Source of the DNA: Methylobacterium sp. Leaf112
GTDB lineage: Bacteria > Pseudomonadota > Alphaproteobacteria > Rhizobiales > Beijerinckiaceae
Reading direction: 5' to 3'
DNA length: 34,597 nucleotides
Assembly: GCF_001423295.1 (NCBI RefSeq)
Contig: NZ_LMNG01000011.1
Coordinates: forward strand, 1 to 34,597
Made by a program: the position numbers and the translations under genes. Positions 25,719-33,932 of this stretch are shown here, piece by piece (within the stretch, counting starts at the first letter, position 1; each line of letters starts with the position of its first letter). The notes below the pieces were generated by a model. It ran no database searches and had not been told where the DNA came from. It saw nothing but the letters and a program-made list of their open reading frames with translations.

Positions 25719-26150
25719 TCACAGGGTGAACACCGCGACCCAGACCCGGCGCCGCCCCGGGCCCGCGGGGCCGACGACGACTTTCCGGCTGCGCCGGCCC
25801 GGGATCAGGGTCTCGCCGCCGGCACTGCCCTCCGGCCAGGCGGCGGGCCATCCCGGGAGGCCCGTCCCCAGGATGAGCAGGCCTCGATCGAGACCGGGCG
25901 CGAGACCGTCGGGCACGAGCCGGGCCGCGACGGCGTCCGCCTCCGCCGCCGGCGCGTCGAAGCCGAGGCGCATCAGCCGGTCGATCCCCGCCTCGTTCAC
26001 CGCGTGGAGGTCGCGGTGGCCGGGCGGCAGGGCGACGCCGAGGAACGCCTCGATCTCCGGAACCGTGGGCGGGCGCTCGGGTGCGCAAGCCCCCGGACCG
26101 ATCGCCAGGAGAATGCCGAACAGCGCGGCTGGGAGACCCCGAAGAATCAC
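25719..26150 (-). CDS. Putative lipoprotein (143 aa)
   Basis: The GTG start at 26150 overlaps the preceding stop as GTGA. The product begins VILRGLPAALFGILLAIGPGAC, a hydrophobic signal ending in a lipobox-like PGAC, so it is probably a lipoprotein anchored after cleavage at the cysteine. The mature part (APERPPTVPEIEAFLGVALP...) contains GFDAPAAEADAVAARLVPDG and ends VWVAVFTL. I do not recognise a domain. It is coupled to the secreted protein gene upstream, suggesting that the two envelope proteins work together. The same strand and frame extend much further upstream, but that part lies within the neighbour and is shadow. Confidence 0.65.
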   Translation of the reverse strand: MILRGLPAALFGILLAIGPGACAPERPPTVPEIEAFLGVALPPGHRDLHAVNEAGIDRLMRLGFDAPAAEADAVAARLVPDGLAPGLDRGLLILGTGLPGWPAAWPEGSAGGETLIPGRRSRKVVVGPAGPGRRRVWVAVFTL

Positions 26151-26914
26151 GGCCGCCGCCGGTAGACGCCCCGGAAGGTGACGTTGGCGCCGCCGCAGGC
26201 GAGGTTGTCGTCGACGACGAGCCAGGGGCCGAGGCGCCGCAGCCACACCTTGCAGGTGTACGCGTCGGCCGTCTCCACCGGCACGCTGCCGCCCTCGCCC
26301 ATGGCGAAGCGCGCGGCGTCGCCCGCCGGGGTGACCTCGCCCTCGATCTCGCCGGTATGGACGCCGCCGCGCCGCATCCGCTCGGGGTCGCCCATGCCCC
26401 AGGTGGCGTCGCCCTTCACCGCGACGGTCCCGGGTTTGACGCCGGCCGCGAGGCGGATCTCGGCCTCCGCCCGCGTCCAGGTGCCGAACCAGCCCTCCGG
26501 GGTGAGGGCACCTGCGGGTTCGTCGGCGACGGCCGCGGCGGGCAGCCACCCGGTCCGGTCGACCCCGTCCCGGGCACCCGGGTAGGTGGCGCAGACATGG
26601 GACCCGCGCCGATCCGTCAGGATCACGCCGTCGCCGGCCACCAGATAGGCCCGCTCGCGGCAGGCCGCCCCCGCCTCGGGACAGCCGTCCTGAGCCAGCC
26701 CGTCCTTGAGGAAAGCGGTCCGGCCCGCGGCGGTGATGCGCCCGAGGGCCGGGGCCGGACCTTCGGAGAGCGCCGGAACCCGCCGGCATTCGTTGGAATC
26801 CGCCCGCGCTTCGTCCGCCGGGACCGCGAGGCCGGCCAGCAGCAGGACGAGGCAGACAGGAACCCGGGCTCCAAACCCAGCCATCCGCGTGCGCCGCACC
26901 ATTCTGGAGGTCAT
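26147..26914 (-). CDS. Secreted protein with SH3-like segment, unknown function (255 aa)
   Basis: A signal peptide (hydrophobic VPVCLVLLLAGLAVP, cleavage near ARA) is followed by a cysteine-containing region. AYLVAGDGVILTDRRGSHVC and the later TGWLPAAAVA give it the look of a bacterial SH3-like fold. The second half has GWFGTWTRAEAEIRL and ends WLVVDDNLACGGANVTFRGV, suggesting a beta-rich domain with a conserved terminal Cys-Gly-Gly. Several cysteines imply disulfides in the periplasm. ATG 26914 is preceded by GGAG at 7 bp; two further ATGs downstream (residues 5 and 11) are possible. Its stop is shared with the lipoprotein gene start. Confidence 0.68.
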   Translation of the reverse strand: MTSRMVRRTRMAGFGARVPVCLVLLLAGLAVPADEARADSNECRRVPALSEGPAPALGRITAAGRTAFLKDGLAQDGCPEAGAACRERAYLVAGDGVILTDRRGSHVCATYPGARDGVDRTGWLPAAAVADEPAGALTPEGWFGTWTRAEAEIRLAAGVKPGTVAVKGDATWGMGDPERMRRGGVHTGEIEGEVTPAGDAARFAMGEGGSVPVETADAYTCKVWLRRLGPWLVVDDNLACGGANVTFRGVYRRRP

Positions 26915-27279
26915 CCCGTCACTCCGCTCGGACGATAGCTCGGGCGCTCGCAAGACGCTGCGCCCGCGTCCGGCCCCTATCACGCCGCGTGCCGAGGCGT
27001 CATGCGGCCGGTCCCGACCGGGCGAACCATCGAACCGCTGCGCCGTCAGGGTCGGGTCGCGTCATGGCCCGGGCCCAGCGAGAAACCGTCATCGGACCGG
27101 ACTGTTCGCCAGCGGGATCGGGGCCTCGCCCACCGGAAGGCCTGCGCCCCGCCCGGACCGGAACGACCTCCGGGCTCAAGCCATGCTCACCGGACAATGC
27201 TGGTGTTAGAAATGTGATATACCAATTTGCGCTGCACCATGGCATAGAAGCGCTGCAACATCACCCGAGGGGACCCGCC
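26915..27279. other. Divergent intergenic region with an AT-rich island
   Basis: This gap lies between the divergent secreted-protein gene and a small plus-strand gene. Positions 27200-27240 (TTAGAAATGTGATATACC...) stand out as AT-rich in very GC-rich surroundings and are the likely promoter of the 53-residue protein. A CGCTGCA-type word occurs twice (near 27230 and 27250). No other gene is visible. Confidence 0.45.
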
Positions 27280-27441
27280 ATGCTCACCACCGTCATCATC
27301 TCGACCGTCAGCCTCATCGCCCTTCAGGTTCTCCTCGTCGTCAAGGCCGCCGATCGCCTGTCGCCCGAGACCGGCACCCGCAGCACCGCCGATCACGCCG
27401 CCGCAGCCACCACCGCCGGCCGTTTCGCCGGGATCGCCTGA
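27280..27441 (+). CDS. Single-span membrane microprotein (53 aa)
   Basis: The product MLTTVIISTVSLIALQVLLV... has one strongly hydrophobic segment (about residues 4-23) followed by a short polar, alanine/threonine-rich tail ending AGRFAGIA. ATG 27280 is preceded by CGAGGGGACC, a good ribosome site, and an AT-rich promoter-like island lies 40-80 bp upstream. It ends 21 bp from the convergent frc stop. No family is recognised. Confidence 0.6.
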   Translation: MLTTVIISTVSLIALQVLLVVKAADRLSPETGTRSTADHAAAATTAGRFAGIA

Positions 27442-27462
27442 AAACTCAGACGACACGAAGCC

Positions 27463-28737
27463 CTACTCGGCGGCGATCCCCACGGGGGCGCCGATGGCGC
27501 CGGATCGCGACAGGGCGAGGCATTCGGCGGTCGAGTAGCCCAGCACATCGCGAAGAATCTCGTCCGTGTGCTCGCCCAGAAGCGGCGAGCGCGTCACCTC
27601 CGTCGGACTCGCCGAGAGCTTGATGGGATTGCCGACGGTGAGGTACGGCCCCCGCGTCGGGTGATCGACCTCCACCACGGTGCCGGCGGCGCGCAGGCCC
27701 GGATCCTCCGCGATCTCCTTCATGGAGAGGATCGGCCCGCACGGGATGTGCAGGGCGTTGAGGATCTCCATGGCCTCGAACTTGGTCTTGGCCATGGTCC
27801 AGGCCTCGATGCGGGTGAAGATCTCGTTCAGGTGCGGCAAGCGGGCCTTGGCCGTCGCGTAGTCCGGGTGGGTCTTCCAGTCCGGTTCGCCGATGACGTC
27901 GCAGATCTTTTCCCAGACCGGCCCCTGCGTGATGAAGTAGAGGTACGCGTTGGGATCGGTCTCCCAACCCTTGCACTTCAGGATGCGCCCCGGCTGGCCG
28001 CCCCCGGAATCGTTGCCGGCCCGCGGCACGGCATCGCCGAACGGGATGCCCTCCCCGAACTGACTGTATTCCCGCAGGGGCCCGCGCTCGAGGCGCTGCT
28101 GATCGCGCAGCTTGACCCGGCACAGGTTGAGCACCGAATCCTGCATGGCGCAGTCCACCCGCTGGCCGAGGCCCGAATGGGTGCGCTGGTACAGGGCGGT
28201 GACGATGCCCAGCGCCAGATGCAGGCCCGTGCCGGAATCGCCGATCTGCGCCCCCGTCACCATGGGCGTCCCCGTGCGGAACCCCGTGGTCGAAGCCGCG
28301 CCGCCGACGCACTGGGCGACGTTCTCGTAGACCTTGCACTCCGAGTAAGACCCCGGCCCGAACCCCTTCACGGAGGCGAGAATCATGCGCGGGTTGGCGG
28401 CGTGGATCGTCTCCCAGGTCAGGCCCATGCGAGCGAGCGCGCCCGGCGCGAAGTTCTCCACCAACACGTCGCACTCGGCCACCAGCCGCCACAGCACCTC
28501 GACGCCCTCGGGCGTCTTGGTGTCGAGAGTGATGGAGCGCTTGTTGTGGTTCAGCATGGTGAAGTACAGGCTGTCCACGTCGGGCAGATCCTGAAGCTGA
28601 TCGCGCGTCGCATCCCCGGCTCCGGGCCGCTCCACCTTGATCACGTCCGCGCCGAACCAGGCCAGCAACTGCGTGCAGGTCGGCCCCGACTGGACATGGG
28701 TGAAGTCGAGGATTTTTACGTTTTCGAGCGCTTTCAT
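27463..28737 (-). CDS. frc: Formyl-CoA:oxalate CoA-transferase
   Basis: This 424-residue class III CoA-transferase moves CoA from formyl-CoA to oxalate, making oxalyl-CoA and formate in the cytoplasm. The start [20 protein letters not shown] and [19 protein letters not shown] are the family N-terminus. The catalytic aspartate is Asp167 in [10 protein letters not shown], equivalent to Asp169 of the Oxalobacter enzyme, and the flexible glycine loop [10 protein letters not shown] is present. Length and sequence style match formyl-CoA transferase rather than carnitine or succinyl-CoA relatives. I prefer ATG 28737, with GGTGAG just upstream, over ATG 28764, which would add nine residues. The gene lies 263 bp downstream of oxc on the same strand, separated by an inverted repeat that may tune expression. 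Confidence 0.95.
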   Translation of the reverse strand: MKALENVKILDFTHVQSGPTCTQLLAWFGADVIKVERPGAGDATRDQLQDLPDVDSLYFTMLNHNKRSITLDTKTPEGVEVLWRLVAECDVLVENFAPGALARMGLTWETIHAANPRMILASVKGFGPGSYSECKVYENVAQCVGGAASTTGFRTGTPMVTGAQIGDSGTGLHLALGIVTALYQRTHSGLGQRVDCAMQDSVLNLCRVKLRDQQRLERGPLREYSQFGEGIPFGDAVPRAGNDSGGGQPGRILKCKGWETDPNAYLYFITQGPVWEKICDVIGEPDWKTHPDYATAKARLPHLNEIFTRIEAWTMAKTKFEAMEILNALHIPCGPILSMKEIAEDPGLRAAGTVVEVDHPTRGPYLTVGNPIKLSASPTEVTRSPLLGEHTDEILRDVLGYSTAECLALSRSGAIGAPVGIAAE

Positions 28738-28871
28738 GGTCTCACCGGGTGATTGAGGCGACATGACGCCGGACGCTGATCCATCGACTCGGGTCGCTTG
28801 ATCGCGGAGGGCCGATCAATCCGAGGGGACGGCCCTCACACAGCCTACGGGTGACTCGCGTCCGCTCTGCT

Positions 28872-28953
28872 GAAAGGAGAGGGACAGGGTGAGGTGTGCG
28901 AACTCTCCGAAAAGGTCCCACACCTACCCCAACCCTCTCCTTCCAAGAGAGGG
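28872..28953. repeat. Imperfect inverted repeat between oxc and frc
   Basis: The arm at 28872-28898 (GAAAGGAGAGGG... ending GGTGTG) pairs imperfectly with the arm at 28919-28944 (CACACC... to TCTCCTTCC). A nested perfect 7-bp hairpin (CCCTCTC at 28933-28939 with GAGAGGG at 28947-28953) lies within. It looks like a dispersed REP/MITE-type palindrome and sits 48 bp beyond the oxc stop, where it could attenuate readthrough into frc. Confidence 0.7.
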
Positions 28954-29000
28954 AGCGCGTCGCGCTTCACGTCGAAACGCGAAGGCTCACGCCGAGCGGA

Positions 29001-30746
29001 TCAGGCCGGCTTCTTGCGGACCGTGCTCTGCGGGTTGAGGCTGCCGATGTTGCCGCTCTCGGTGCCGGCGGCCGGGTCGATGACCGCGTTGATGAGGGTC
29101 GGACGGCCGGAATCCATGGCGGCGTTGACGGCCTGGGACAGCTCGTCCGGCGTCGTCGCGTGGACACCGACGCCCCCGAAGGCCTCCATCATCCGGTCGT
29201 AGCGCGAATCCGCCACGAAGACCGTGGTGGCCGGATCGCGACCCGTCGGGTCGATGTCGGTGCCGCGATAGATGCCGTTGTTGTTGAACACCACGATGCA
29301 GATCGGCAGGTTGTACCGGCAGATGGTCTCGACCTCCATGCCGGAGAAGCCGAAGGCCGAGTCGCCCTCCACCGCCAGCACCGGGTGGCCGGTCTCGACG
29401 GCCGCCGCGATGGCGTAGCCCATGCCGATGCCCATGATGCCCCAGGTGCCGACATCGAGGCGCTTGCGCGGCTTGTGCATGTCGATGATCCCGCGGGCGA
29501 GATCGAGGGTGTTGGCGCCCTCGTTGACCAGGATCGCATCGGGCCGCTGCTGGATGATGGTCTTGAGCGCACCCAAGGCTCCGTGAAAATCCATCGGCGC
29601 CGCGTTCTTGCGCAGCTTGCCCGCCATCTTGGCGAGGTTTTCGTCGCGCTTGGCCGCGATGGCGTCGGTCCAGGCGGCGGGCGGGGCCGCCCAGCCCTGG
29701 CCCATGCCGTCCAGGAGGGCGGCGACGCAGGAGGCGATGTCGCCGACCACGGGCGCGACGATCTCGACGTTGGAATCCATTTCCCGGGGCTCGATGTCGA
29801 TCTGGATGAACTTCTTCGAGCCGGGAGCCCCCCAGGTCTTGCCCTTGCCGTGGGACAGCAGCCAGTTGAGCCGCGCGCCGACGAGAAGGACGACGTCGGC
29901 CTCCTTCAGGACGAGGGAGCGCGCCGCGCCCGCCGACTGGGCGTGGGTGTCGGGGAGCAGGCCCTTGGCCATGCTCATGGGCACGTAGGGAATGCCGCTG
30001 CGCTCGACGAGGTCGCGGATCGCGTCGTCGGCCTGCGCGTAGGCGGCGCCCTTGCCGAGCACGATGAGGGGGCGCTTGGCTTGTCTGAGCACGTCGAGGG
30101 CGCGCTTGATGGCGTCGGGGGCGGGCAGCTGCGCCGGGGCCGGGTCGATGACCTTGACGAGGGACTTGGCGCCGGCCTCCGCGTCCATGGTCTGGCTGAA
30201 GAGCTTGGCCGGAAGGTCGAGGTAGACGCCGCCGGGCCGGCCGGACACGGCGGCCCGGATGGCGCGCGCGACCGCGATGCCGATATCGGCGGCGTGCAGC
30301 ACGCGGAAGGCGGCCTTGCACAGGGGCTTGGCGATGGCGAGCTGGTCCATCTCCTCGTAATCGCCCTGTTGCAGGTCGACGATCTCGCGCTCGGACGAGC
30401 CCGAGATCAGGATCATCGGGAAGCAATTGGTGGTGGCGTTGGCCAGCGCCGTCAGGCCGTTGAGGAAGCCGGGGGCCGAGACCGTGAGGCAGATGCCGGG
30501 CTTCTGCGTGAGGAAGCCCGCGATGGCGGCGGCGTTGCCCGCGTGCTGCTCGTGGCGGAACGAGATGACCCGCATGCCGGCGGCCTGAGCGAGGCGGCCG
30601 AGATCGGTGATCGGGATGCCCGGCACACCGTAGATGGTGTTGATGTCGTTGAGCTTCAGGGCGTCGATGACGAGGTGGAACCCGTCCGTGATCTCGGGCT
30701 CGACGGCGGCGTGATCCTCGACGATGCGCTGGGCTAAGGCGGACAT
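29001..30746 (-). CDS. oxc: Oxalyl-CoA decarboxylase
   Basis: The 581-residue ThDP- and Mg-dependent enzyme converts oxalyl-CoA to formyl-CoA and CO2. It shows the N-terminal pyrimidine-binding domain with the conserved catalytic Glu in [13 protein letters not shown] (about E66), and a central domain with [14 protein letters not shown] and [22 protein letters not shown]. The C-terminal cofactor motif runs from [12 protein letters not shown] to FNNNGIYRG (GDx...NN). [20 protein letters not shown] and [16 protein letters not shown] are typical of Oxc rather than acetolactate synthase. ATG 30746 is preceded by an excellent CCAGGAGGAAACC ribosome site. A 19-bp operator-like repeat lies about 200 bp upstream, implying a long leader. 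Together with frc and the antiporter it completes the formyl-CoA cycle. Confidence 0.97.
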   Translation of the reverse strand: MSALAQRIVEDHAAVEPEITDGFHLVIDALKLNDINTIYGVPGIPITDLGRLAQAAGMRVISFRHEQHAGNAAAIAGFLTQKPGICLTVSAPGFLNGLTALANATTNCFPMILISGSSEREIVDLQQGDYEEMDQLAIAKPLCKAAFRVLHAADIGIAVARAIRAAVSGRPGGVYLDLPAKLFSQTMDAEAGAKSLVKVIDPAPAQLPAPDAIKRALDVLRQAKRPLIVLGKGAAYAQADDAIRDLVERSGIPYVPMSMAKGLLPDTHAQSAGAARSLVLKEADVVLLVGARLNWLLSHGKGKTWGAPGSKKFIQIDIEPREMDSNVEIVAPVVGDIASCVAALLDGMGQGWAAPPAAWTDAIAAKRDENLAKMAGKLRKNAAPMDFHGALGALKTIIQQRPDAILVNEGANTLDLARGIIDMHKPRKRLDVGTWGIMGIGMGYAIAAAVETGHPVLAVEGDSAFGFSGMEVETICRYNLPICIVVFNNNGIYRGTDIDPTGRDPATTVFVADSRYDRMMEAFGGVGVHATTPDELSQAVNAAMDSGRPTLINAVIDPAAGTESGNIGSLNPQSTVRKKPA

Positions 30747-30942
30747 GGTTTCCTCCTGGAGTTGTTCTTGGGTTCGTCTTCCGGCGACCGGACGGACGGG
30801 TCCGGCCGCGGTCACGCGAGCCCGCACACCGCGCCGGCGACGCGGCGAGGGACGGGATCGGGACACCGATGGCGTCGGCGTCGGGTGTGGAAAGCGTCTG
30901 GCGCGACGGATTGCGGCGTTGCTGTTTGCCAGTTCACAAACG

Positions 30943-30961
30943 TTGGCATACCAAATACCAG
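30943..30961. promoter_or_regulatory. Operator-like inverted repeat upstream of oxc
   Basis: TTGGCATACCAAATACCAG contains a nearly palindromic TTGGCATACCAA and the CCAAATACCAG word that is identical to the copy upstream of the antiporter gene (34219-34237). GGTAT/ATACC inverted repeats are typical of FadR/FCD-type GntR regulators, and a member of that family is encoded 265 bp away. Confidence 0.75.
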
Positions 30962-31140
30962 TCGTCAAGCAACGCGGGTCGCGAACCTTGCCTGGCGGTC
31001 GGGTCGCCGGTAGTCCGAAGGGCTCGGCGGCCGTCCGGGCGTGATCGCCGCGCCGCGGGGCTGGTCGGGCGACCGATTCGGTTCCGGGCGACGGCGATCG
31101 TGATTCGGCTTGGGATCGCGCGCCCCGCCTCCGCTCAAAT

Positions 31141-31166
31141 CCTTGTCTGACAAGGCCAAATTTGGC
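31141..31166. promoter_or_regulatory. Twin palindromes upstream of the GntR regulator gene
   Basis: CCTTGTCTGACAAGG (31141-31155, palindromic except at its centre) is joined to the perfect GCCAAATTTGGC (31155-31166). The first fits the TNGTNNNACNA consensus of FCD-type GntR operators. Lying 60-85 bp before the regulator start codon, the pair is a natural autoregulation site. Confidence 0.65.
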
Positions 31167-31225
31167 ATGGTCGAGGCAGAGCCGGCCCGGTCGAGGGCAT
31201 CACTTCCACACCTTCCGGGGCGAAG

Positions 31226-31918
31226 ATGGTCAGTTCCGACATGTTCGAAGTCAAACCCATCGCCGCAACGTCGAGCTTGCGCGCGCTGGCCTACGATGCG
31301 CTGAAAGAAGCCATCACCAACATGAACATCTACGACCAGAAGGAGGAGGTGCGCCTCGACGAGCGCAAGCTGTCCCTCAACCTCGGGGTCAGTCGCACCC
31401 CCGTGCGCGAGGCGCTGACGGTACTCGAGCAGGAGGGCTTCGTGCGCTTCGAATCGCGGCGCGGCGTGTTCGTGATCAAGAAGACGAAGCGTGAGATCGT
31501 GGCGATGATTCAGGCCTGGTCGGCCCTGGAGAGCATGGCCGCCCGCCTCGCCTGCACCCGGGCGACGGACGAGCAGCTCGCCTGCCTGCGCGAGCACTTC
31601 CCCGAATTCTACGAGGGTCGCCCGTCGGATCATCTCGACGAATATTCGGACGCGAACATCCGCTTCCACCAGAAGATCATCTCGCTCGGTCAGTGCGACG
31701 TGATCCGGGACATCACCAGCAACCTGCTGATGCACGTGCGCGGCATCCGCAACGCGGCCCTGCGCCAGGGCGACCGCGCCGCCAACTCCATCAAGGAGCA
31801 CGTTGCGATCATCCAGGCCCTGGAGGCCCGCGACGCCGACCTGTCCGAGCGCCTCGTGCGCGAGCATGGCCTCGGCCTCGCCCGTCACGTCGAGATCTAC
31901 GGCGACTACCTCGACTGA
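31226..31918 (+). CDS. GntR-family transcriptional regulator, FCD subfamily
   Basis: The 230-residue protein has a winged helix at residues 18-80 with RKLSLNLGVSRTPVREALTVLEQEGFVRF, the GntR recognition region. A C-terminal all-helical FCD ligand domain follows, with the usual metal/ligand residues: D142/H148 in DANIRFHQKI, H192 in KEHVAII and H214 in REHGLG. It should dimerise, bind inverted repeats of the TGGTAT or TNGTNNNACNA type, and release or bind DNA when a small carboxylate is present. Oxalate, oxalyl-CoA, formate or glyoxylate are the natural candidates given the neighbours, by inference. ATG 31226 is chosen; ATG 31241 is the alternative. It is divergent from oxc and convergent with the PAS gene. 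Confidence 0.9.
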   Translation: MVSSDMFEVKPIAATSSLRALAYDALKEAITNMNIYDQKEEVRLDERKLSLNLGVSRTPVREALTVLEQEGFVRFESRRGVFVIKKTKREIVAMIQAWSALESMAARLACTRATDEQLACLREHFPEFYEGRPSDHLDEYSDANIRFHQKIISLGQCDVIRDITSNLLMHVRGIRNAALRQGDRAANSIKEHVAIIQALEARDADLSERLVREHGLGLARHVEIYGDYLD

Positions 31919-31939
31919 GGGTCGGGATTCCGCGCAGAC

Positions 31940-32533
31940 CTACTGCCAGTACCGGTCGTTCGTCCGCGCGATGGCGCGGCCGAGGCTGAGCAGGAGCAGG
32001 TTGGCGGCCTCGACCACCTCCGGCGGGGCATCGAACTTCAGCGCGTGCTTGAGCGAGATGGCGAGATCCGCCGCCTGCGCCAGGGAATCCGCCTGGGTCG
32101 GGGCCGTGCCGAGGACGTAGCGCTCGCCGCCGTCGCGCATCTCTGTGATGTCGATGAGGATGCCGTGCGACCGCTCCGGCCGGCCTGCGGAATCGTGGTA
32201 GGTCCGGCCTCGGCTGAGCAGCCAGCGGACCGAGCCGTCGGCCTGGAACACCCGGTACTCGGCCAGGACCACGCCGCCGGCGCGCACGGCCCGGAGCATG
32301 TGCTCCATGAGCCAGGTCATGTCGCCCGGATGGACGAGGGCGAGGGCGCCGGGGCCGCTGAGCTCGCACCCGGCGAGCTCGGGCTTGCCCGTCAGCAACC
32401 GCGCCGCGCCCTCGTCGTAGGTGACGACGCCGCGGGCATGGTCCCAACCCCAGGTCCCGACGACGCACGCCGCATCGAGGACGGCACGCAATCCGTCGAG
32501 ATCGGTCGGTTCGTTGGTTGTCGTCACGTCCAT
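31940..32533 (-). CDS. PAS-domain protein without output domain
   Basis: The 197-residue product is a single PAS_3-like domain: a helical start (VLDAACVVGTWGWDHARGVV), ALVHPGDMTWLMEHML, and the strand-loop EYRVFQADGSVRWLLSRGRT followed by GILIDITEM. A helical tail of about 60 residues (QAADLAISLKHALKFDAPPE, then VVEAANLLLLSLGRAIARTN) completes it. No kinase, GGDEF, EAL or HTH domain is present, so it must act through a partner or as a ligand-binding protein. ATG 32533 is chosen because the PAS fold follows it directly, but its ribosome site is weak and the frame is open further upstream. It ends 22 bp from the convergent gntR stop. Confidence 0.72.
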   Translation of the reverse strand: MDVTTTNEPTDLDGLRAVLDAACVVGTWGWDHARGVVTYDEGAARLLTGKPELAGCELSGPGALALVHPGDMTWLMEHMLRAVRAGGVVLAEYRVFQADGSVRWLLSRGRTYHDSAGRPERSHGILIDITEMRDGGERYVLGTAPTQADSLAQAADLAISLKHALKFDAPPEVVEAANLLLLSLGRAIARTNDRYWQ

Positions 32534-32788
32534 GGAATGGCTTTCGATCGCGGCGACCCGTCCCGCCGCCGCGACAACATGGAAAACCACGCGTTGCGCG
32601 ACCGCAATCATGGACGCGACACTGAAATCGCACCAAACGCACGTCGCCGTATCGACAGGAATAGGCTGTCGGACCGTTACCACGTGCAACCATGGCCGGT
32701 CGTTAACCCCGGGTGGGGTTCCGATATGTGCCAGGGGCATGGCGCTTACACGGCATGCCGATCGTAGGGACAGTAAGGAAAGAACGCA

Positions 32789-32820
32789 GGGCGCCGGGCG
32801 GCGCTGCCATCCCGGCGCCC
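32789..32820 (-). terminator. Terminator of the 93-residue protein gene
   Basis: GGGCGCCGGG (32789-32798) and CCCGGCGCCC (32811-32820) form a perfect 10-bp stem with a 12-nt loop. Read on the minus strand it is followed by TGCGTTCTTTCC. It lies about 55 bp beyond the stop of the gene at 32876-33157. Confidence 0.6.
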
Positions 32821-32875
32821 GGCATCGATGGGCGATCGGGCGTCCCACTCCCTGAAACCGTCGACCCCGGAGCGT

Positions 32876-33157
32876 TCAGGCGACGCGGGCCTCTTCGATT
32901 TCGTCGAGGCGCAGCTGGTAGAGGTCGCCCCACAGGATCCCGGCCTTCTCGTACCAGGCCGGATCGAAGAACAGCTTGGCGCAGAACTCGCTGTCCCAGA
33001 TGCTGACGACGATAACCCGTGCATCGACAACCTTCACGTGCCGGCTGACGAGCCCGCGCGTGATGCCCACGGACGGGCACATGTCCATGCTCGTCATCCC
33101 GTACTGGTTCTCGCCGCTGAAGATCACGGGACATTCGAGGATCGCGAGATACCGCAT
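32876..33157 (-). CDS. Conserved-looking 93-residue protein of unknown function
   Basis: The protein MRYLAILECPVIFSGENQYG... is well balanced in composition and ends with a helical LYQLRLDEIEEARVA. A central RHVKVVDARVIVVSIWDSEF strand pair and FFDPAWYEKAGILWGDL give an alpha+beta look, perhaps a ferredoxin-like small domain. No signal peptide or metal motif is seen, and I do not recognise a family. ATG 33157 is preceded by AAGGGGAAC, and a good terminator follows the gene, so it is likely real and separately transcribed. Placement within the oxalate module suggests, but does not show, a related role. Confidence 0.72.
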   Translation of the reverse strand: MRYLAILECPVIFSGENQYGMTSMDMCPSVGITRGLVSRHVKVVDARVIVVSIWDSEFCAKLFFDPAWYEKAGILWGDLYQLRLDEIEEARVA

Positions 33158-33480
33158 GGTGTTCCCCTTGGAGCGGGCCGACGTGCCCGCATGGTGCCCT
33201 GGCCCCCTTCGGGGCGGTGCCGTCTCGATCGCGGTCCGGCCTCACCGATCCGTGATCCGCCCGATCGTTTTGTATTCAATCCGATGTCGGGTCAACACGG
33301 ATTGCACGAAACCGGTTGTCTTACGCTGGCGACTGTCATTGGTGCAGCGCAAGACTTCTTCGGCCCTGCGGCAAGGCCATGAAATCTTTCGGAAGAGCTT
33401 GGCGGTCCGCACGAAAACCGGCCGACTGGAGAAGACGGCCTGCCCGGCCGACACGATCTGCCCCGGGAGAAGCGGTTCGC
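33158..33480. other. Intergenic region between the CBS gene and the 93-residue gene
   Basis: This 323-bp gap has no convincing gene. On the minus strand a TTGACC hexamer followed by an AT-rich stretch (TTGAATACAAAAC) near 33270-33300 could be the promoter of the 93-residue gene, though the spacing is not ideal. No copy of the 19-bp oxalate operator is present here. Confidence 0.4.
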
Positions 33481-33897
33481 CTATGGGGCGGCGCATCCTT
33501 TCGTCCGGTCGGGCGGGACCGCGAGGCAATCCCAGATGGTCTCGATACCGCGCAGGGCGAAACCGTCCATCACCGCGACCTGATCGGTGCGGTGCGCGCA
33601 GAACGCCGCGAGACGCTCCTGCGGGCCGGCGCCCACCGCCACCGTGGCGAAATCGGTCTTCGCCAGGGTCCACACCAGGGCGTCGAACACATCGATACCG
33701 TGGGTCGTCACCGCCCGGAACAGGTCCCGTTCCGTCAGGAGGCCGATGATGGCGCCCTCGGCCGCGCGCCGCCCGTCGATCACCACAAGGGCCTCGGTGC
33801 CGGGGCGCGCCAGGAGGCGCATGGCATCGCGCACGGTCCGGTCCATGCAAATGTACTGGAGGGCCGCGCCGCGACCGTTCGAATCGCTGATATCCAC
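33481..33897 (-). CDS. CBS-domain pair protein (138 aa)
   Basis: The protein consists of little more than two CBS repeats. The first runs ICMDRTVRDAMRLLARPGTE, ALVVIDGRRAAEGAIIGLLT, ERDLFRAVTTHG. The second runs TLAKTDFATVAVGAGPQERL, AAFCAHRTDQVAVMDGFALR, GIETIWDCLA. Such Bateman modules bind adenosine nucleotides or S-adenosyl compounds and report energy state to partners. I place the start at GTG 33897 because GGAGGA lies nine bases upstream. The open frame continues 60 codons further, but that extension covers an operator-like repeat (33933-33951) and is not protein-like, so an annotation that starts earlier would hide the control site. It is divergent from the antiporter gene. Confidence 0.8.
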   Translation of the reverse strand: MDISDSNGRGAALQYICMDRTVRDAMRLLARPGTEALVVIDGRRAAEGAIIGLLTERDLFRAVTTHGIDVFDALVWTLAKTDFATVAVGAGPQERLAAFCAHRTDQVAVMDGFALRGIETIWDCLAVPPDRTKGCAAP

Positions 33898-33932
33898 GGC
33901 CGCGAATCCTCCGCCGGGCTGCTTCGACCCCA

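Larger units (their letters stand above)
30747..31225. other. Divergent oxc / gntR regulatory region
   Basis: This 479-bp gap separates oxc and the GntR regulator gene and contains no gene. It holds one copy of the 19-bp operator (30943-30961) and two adjacent palindromes nearer gntR (31141-31155 and 31155-31166). Both promoters must lie here. Confidence 0.7.

Noticed and set aside
27200..27227. TGGTGT and ATACCA half-sites near the microprotein gene.
   Set aside because: The spacing is much wider than in the 19-bp oxalate operators and the arms match poorly.
28896..30737. Long plus-strand open frame opposite oxc.
   Set aside because: Antisense to a certain gene; no recognisable domain.
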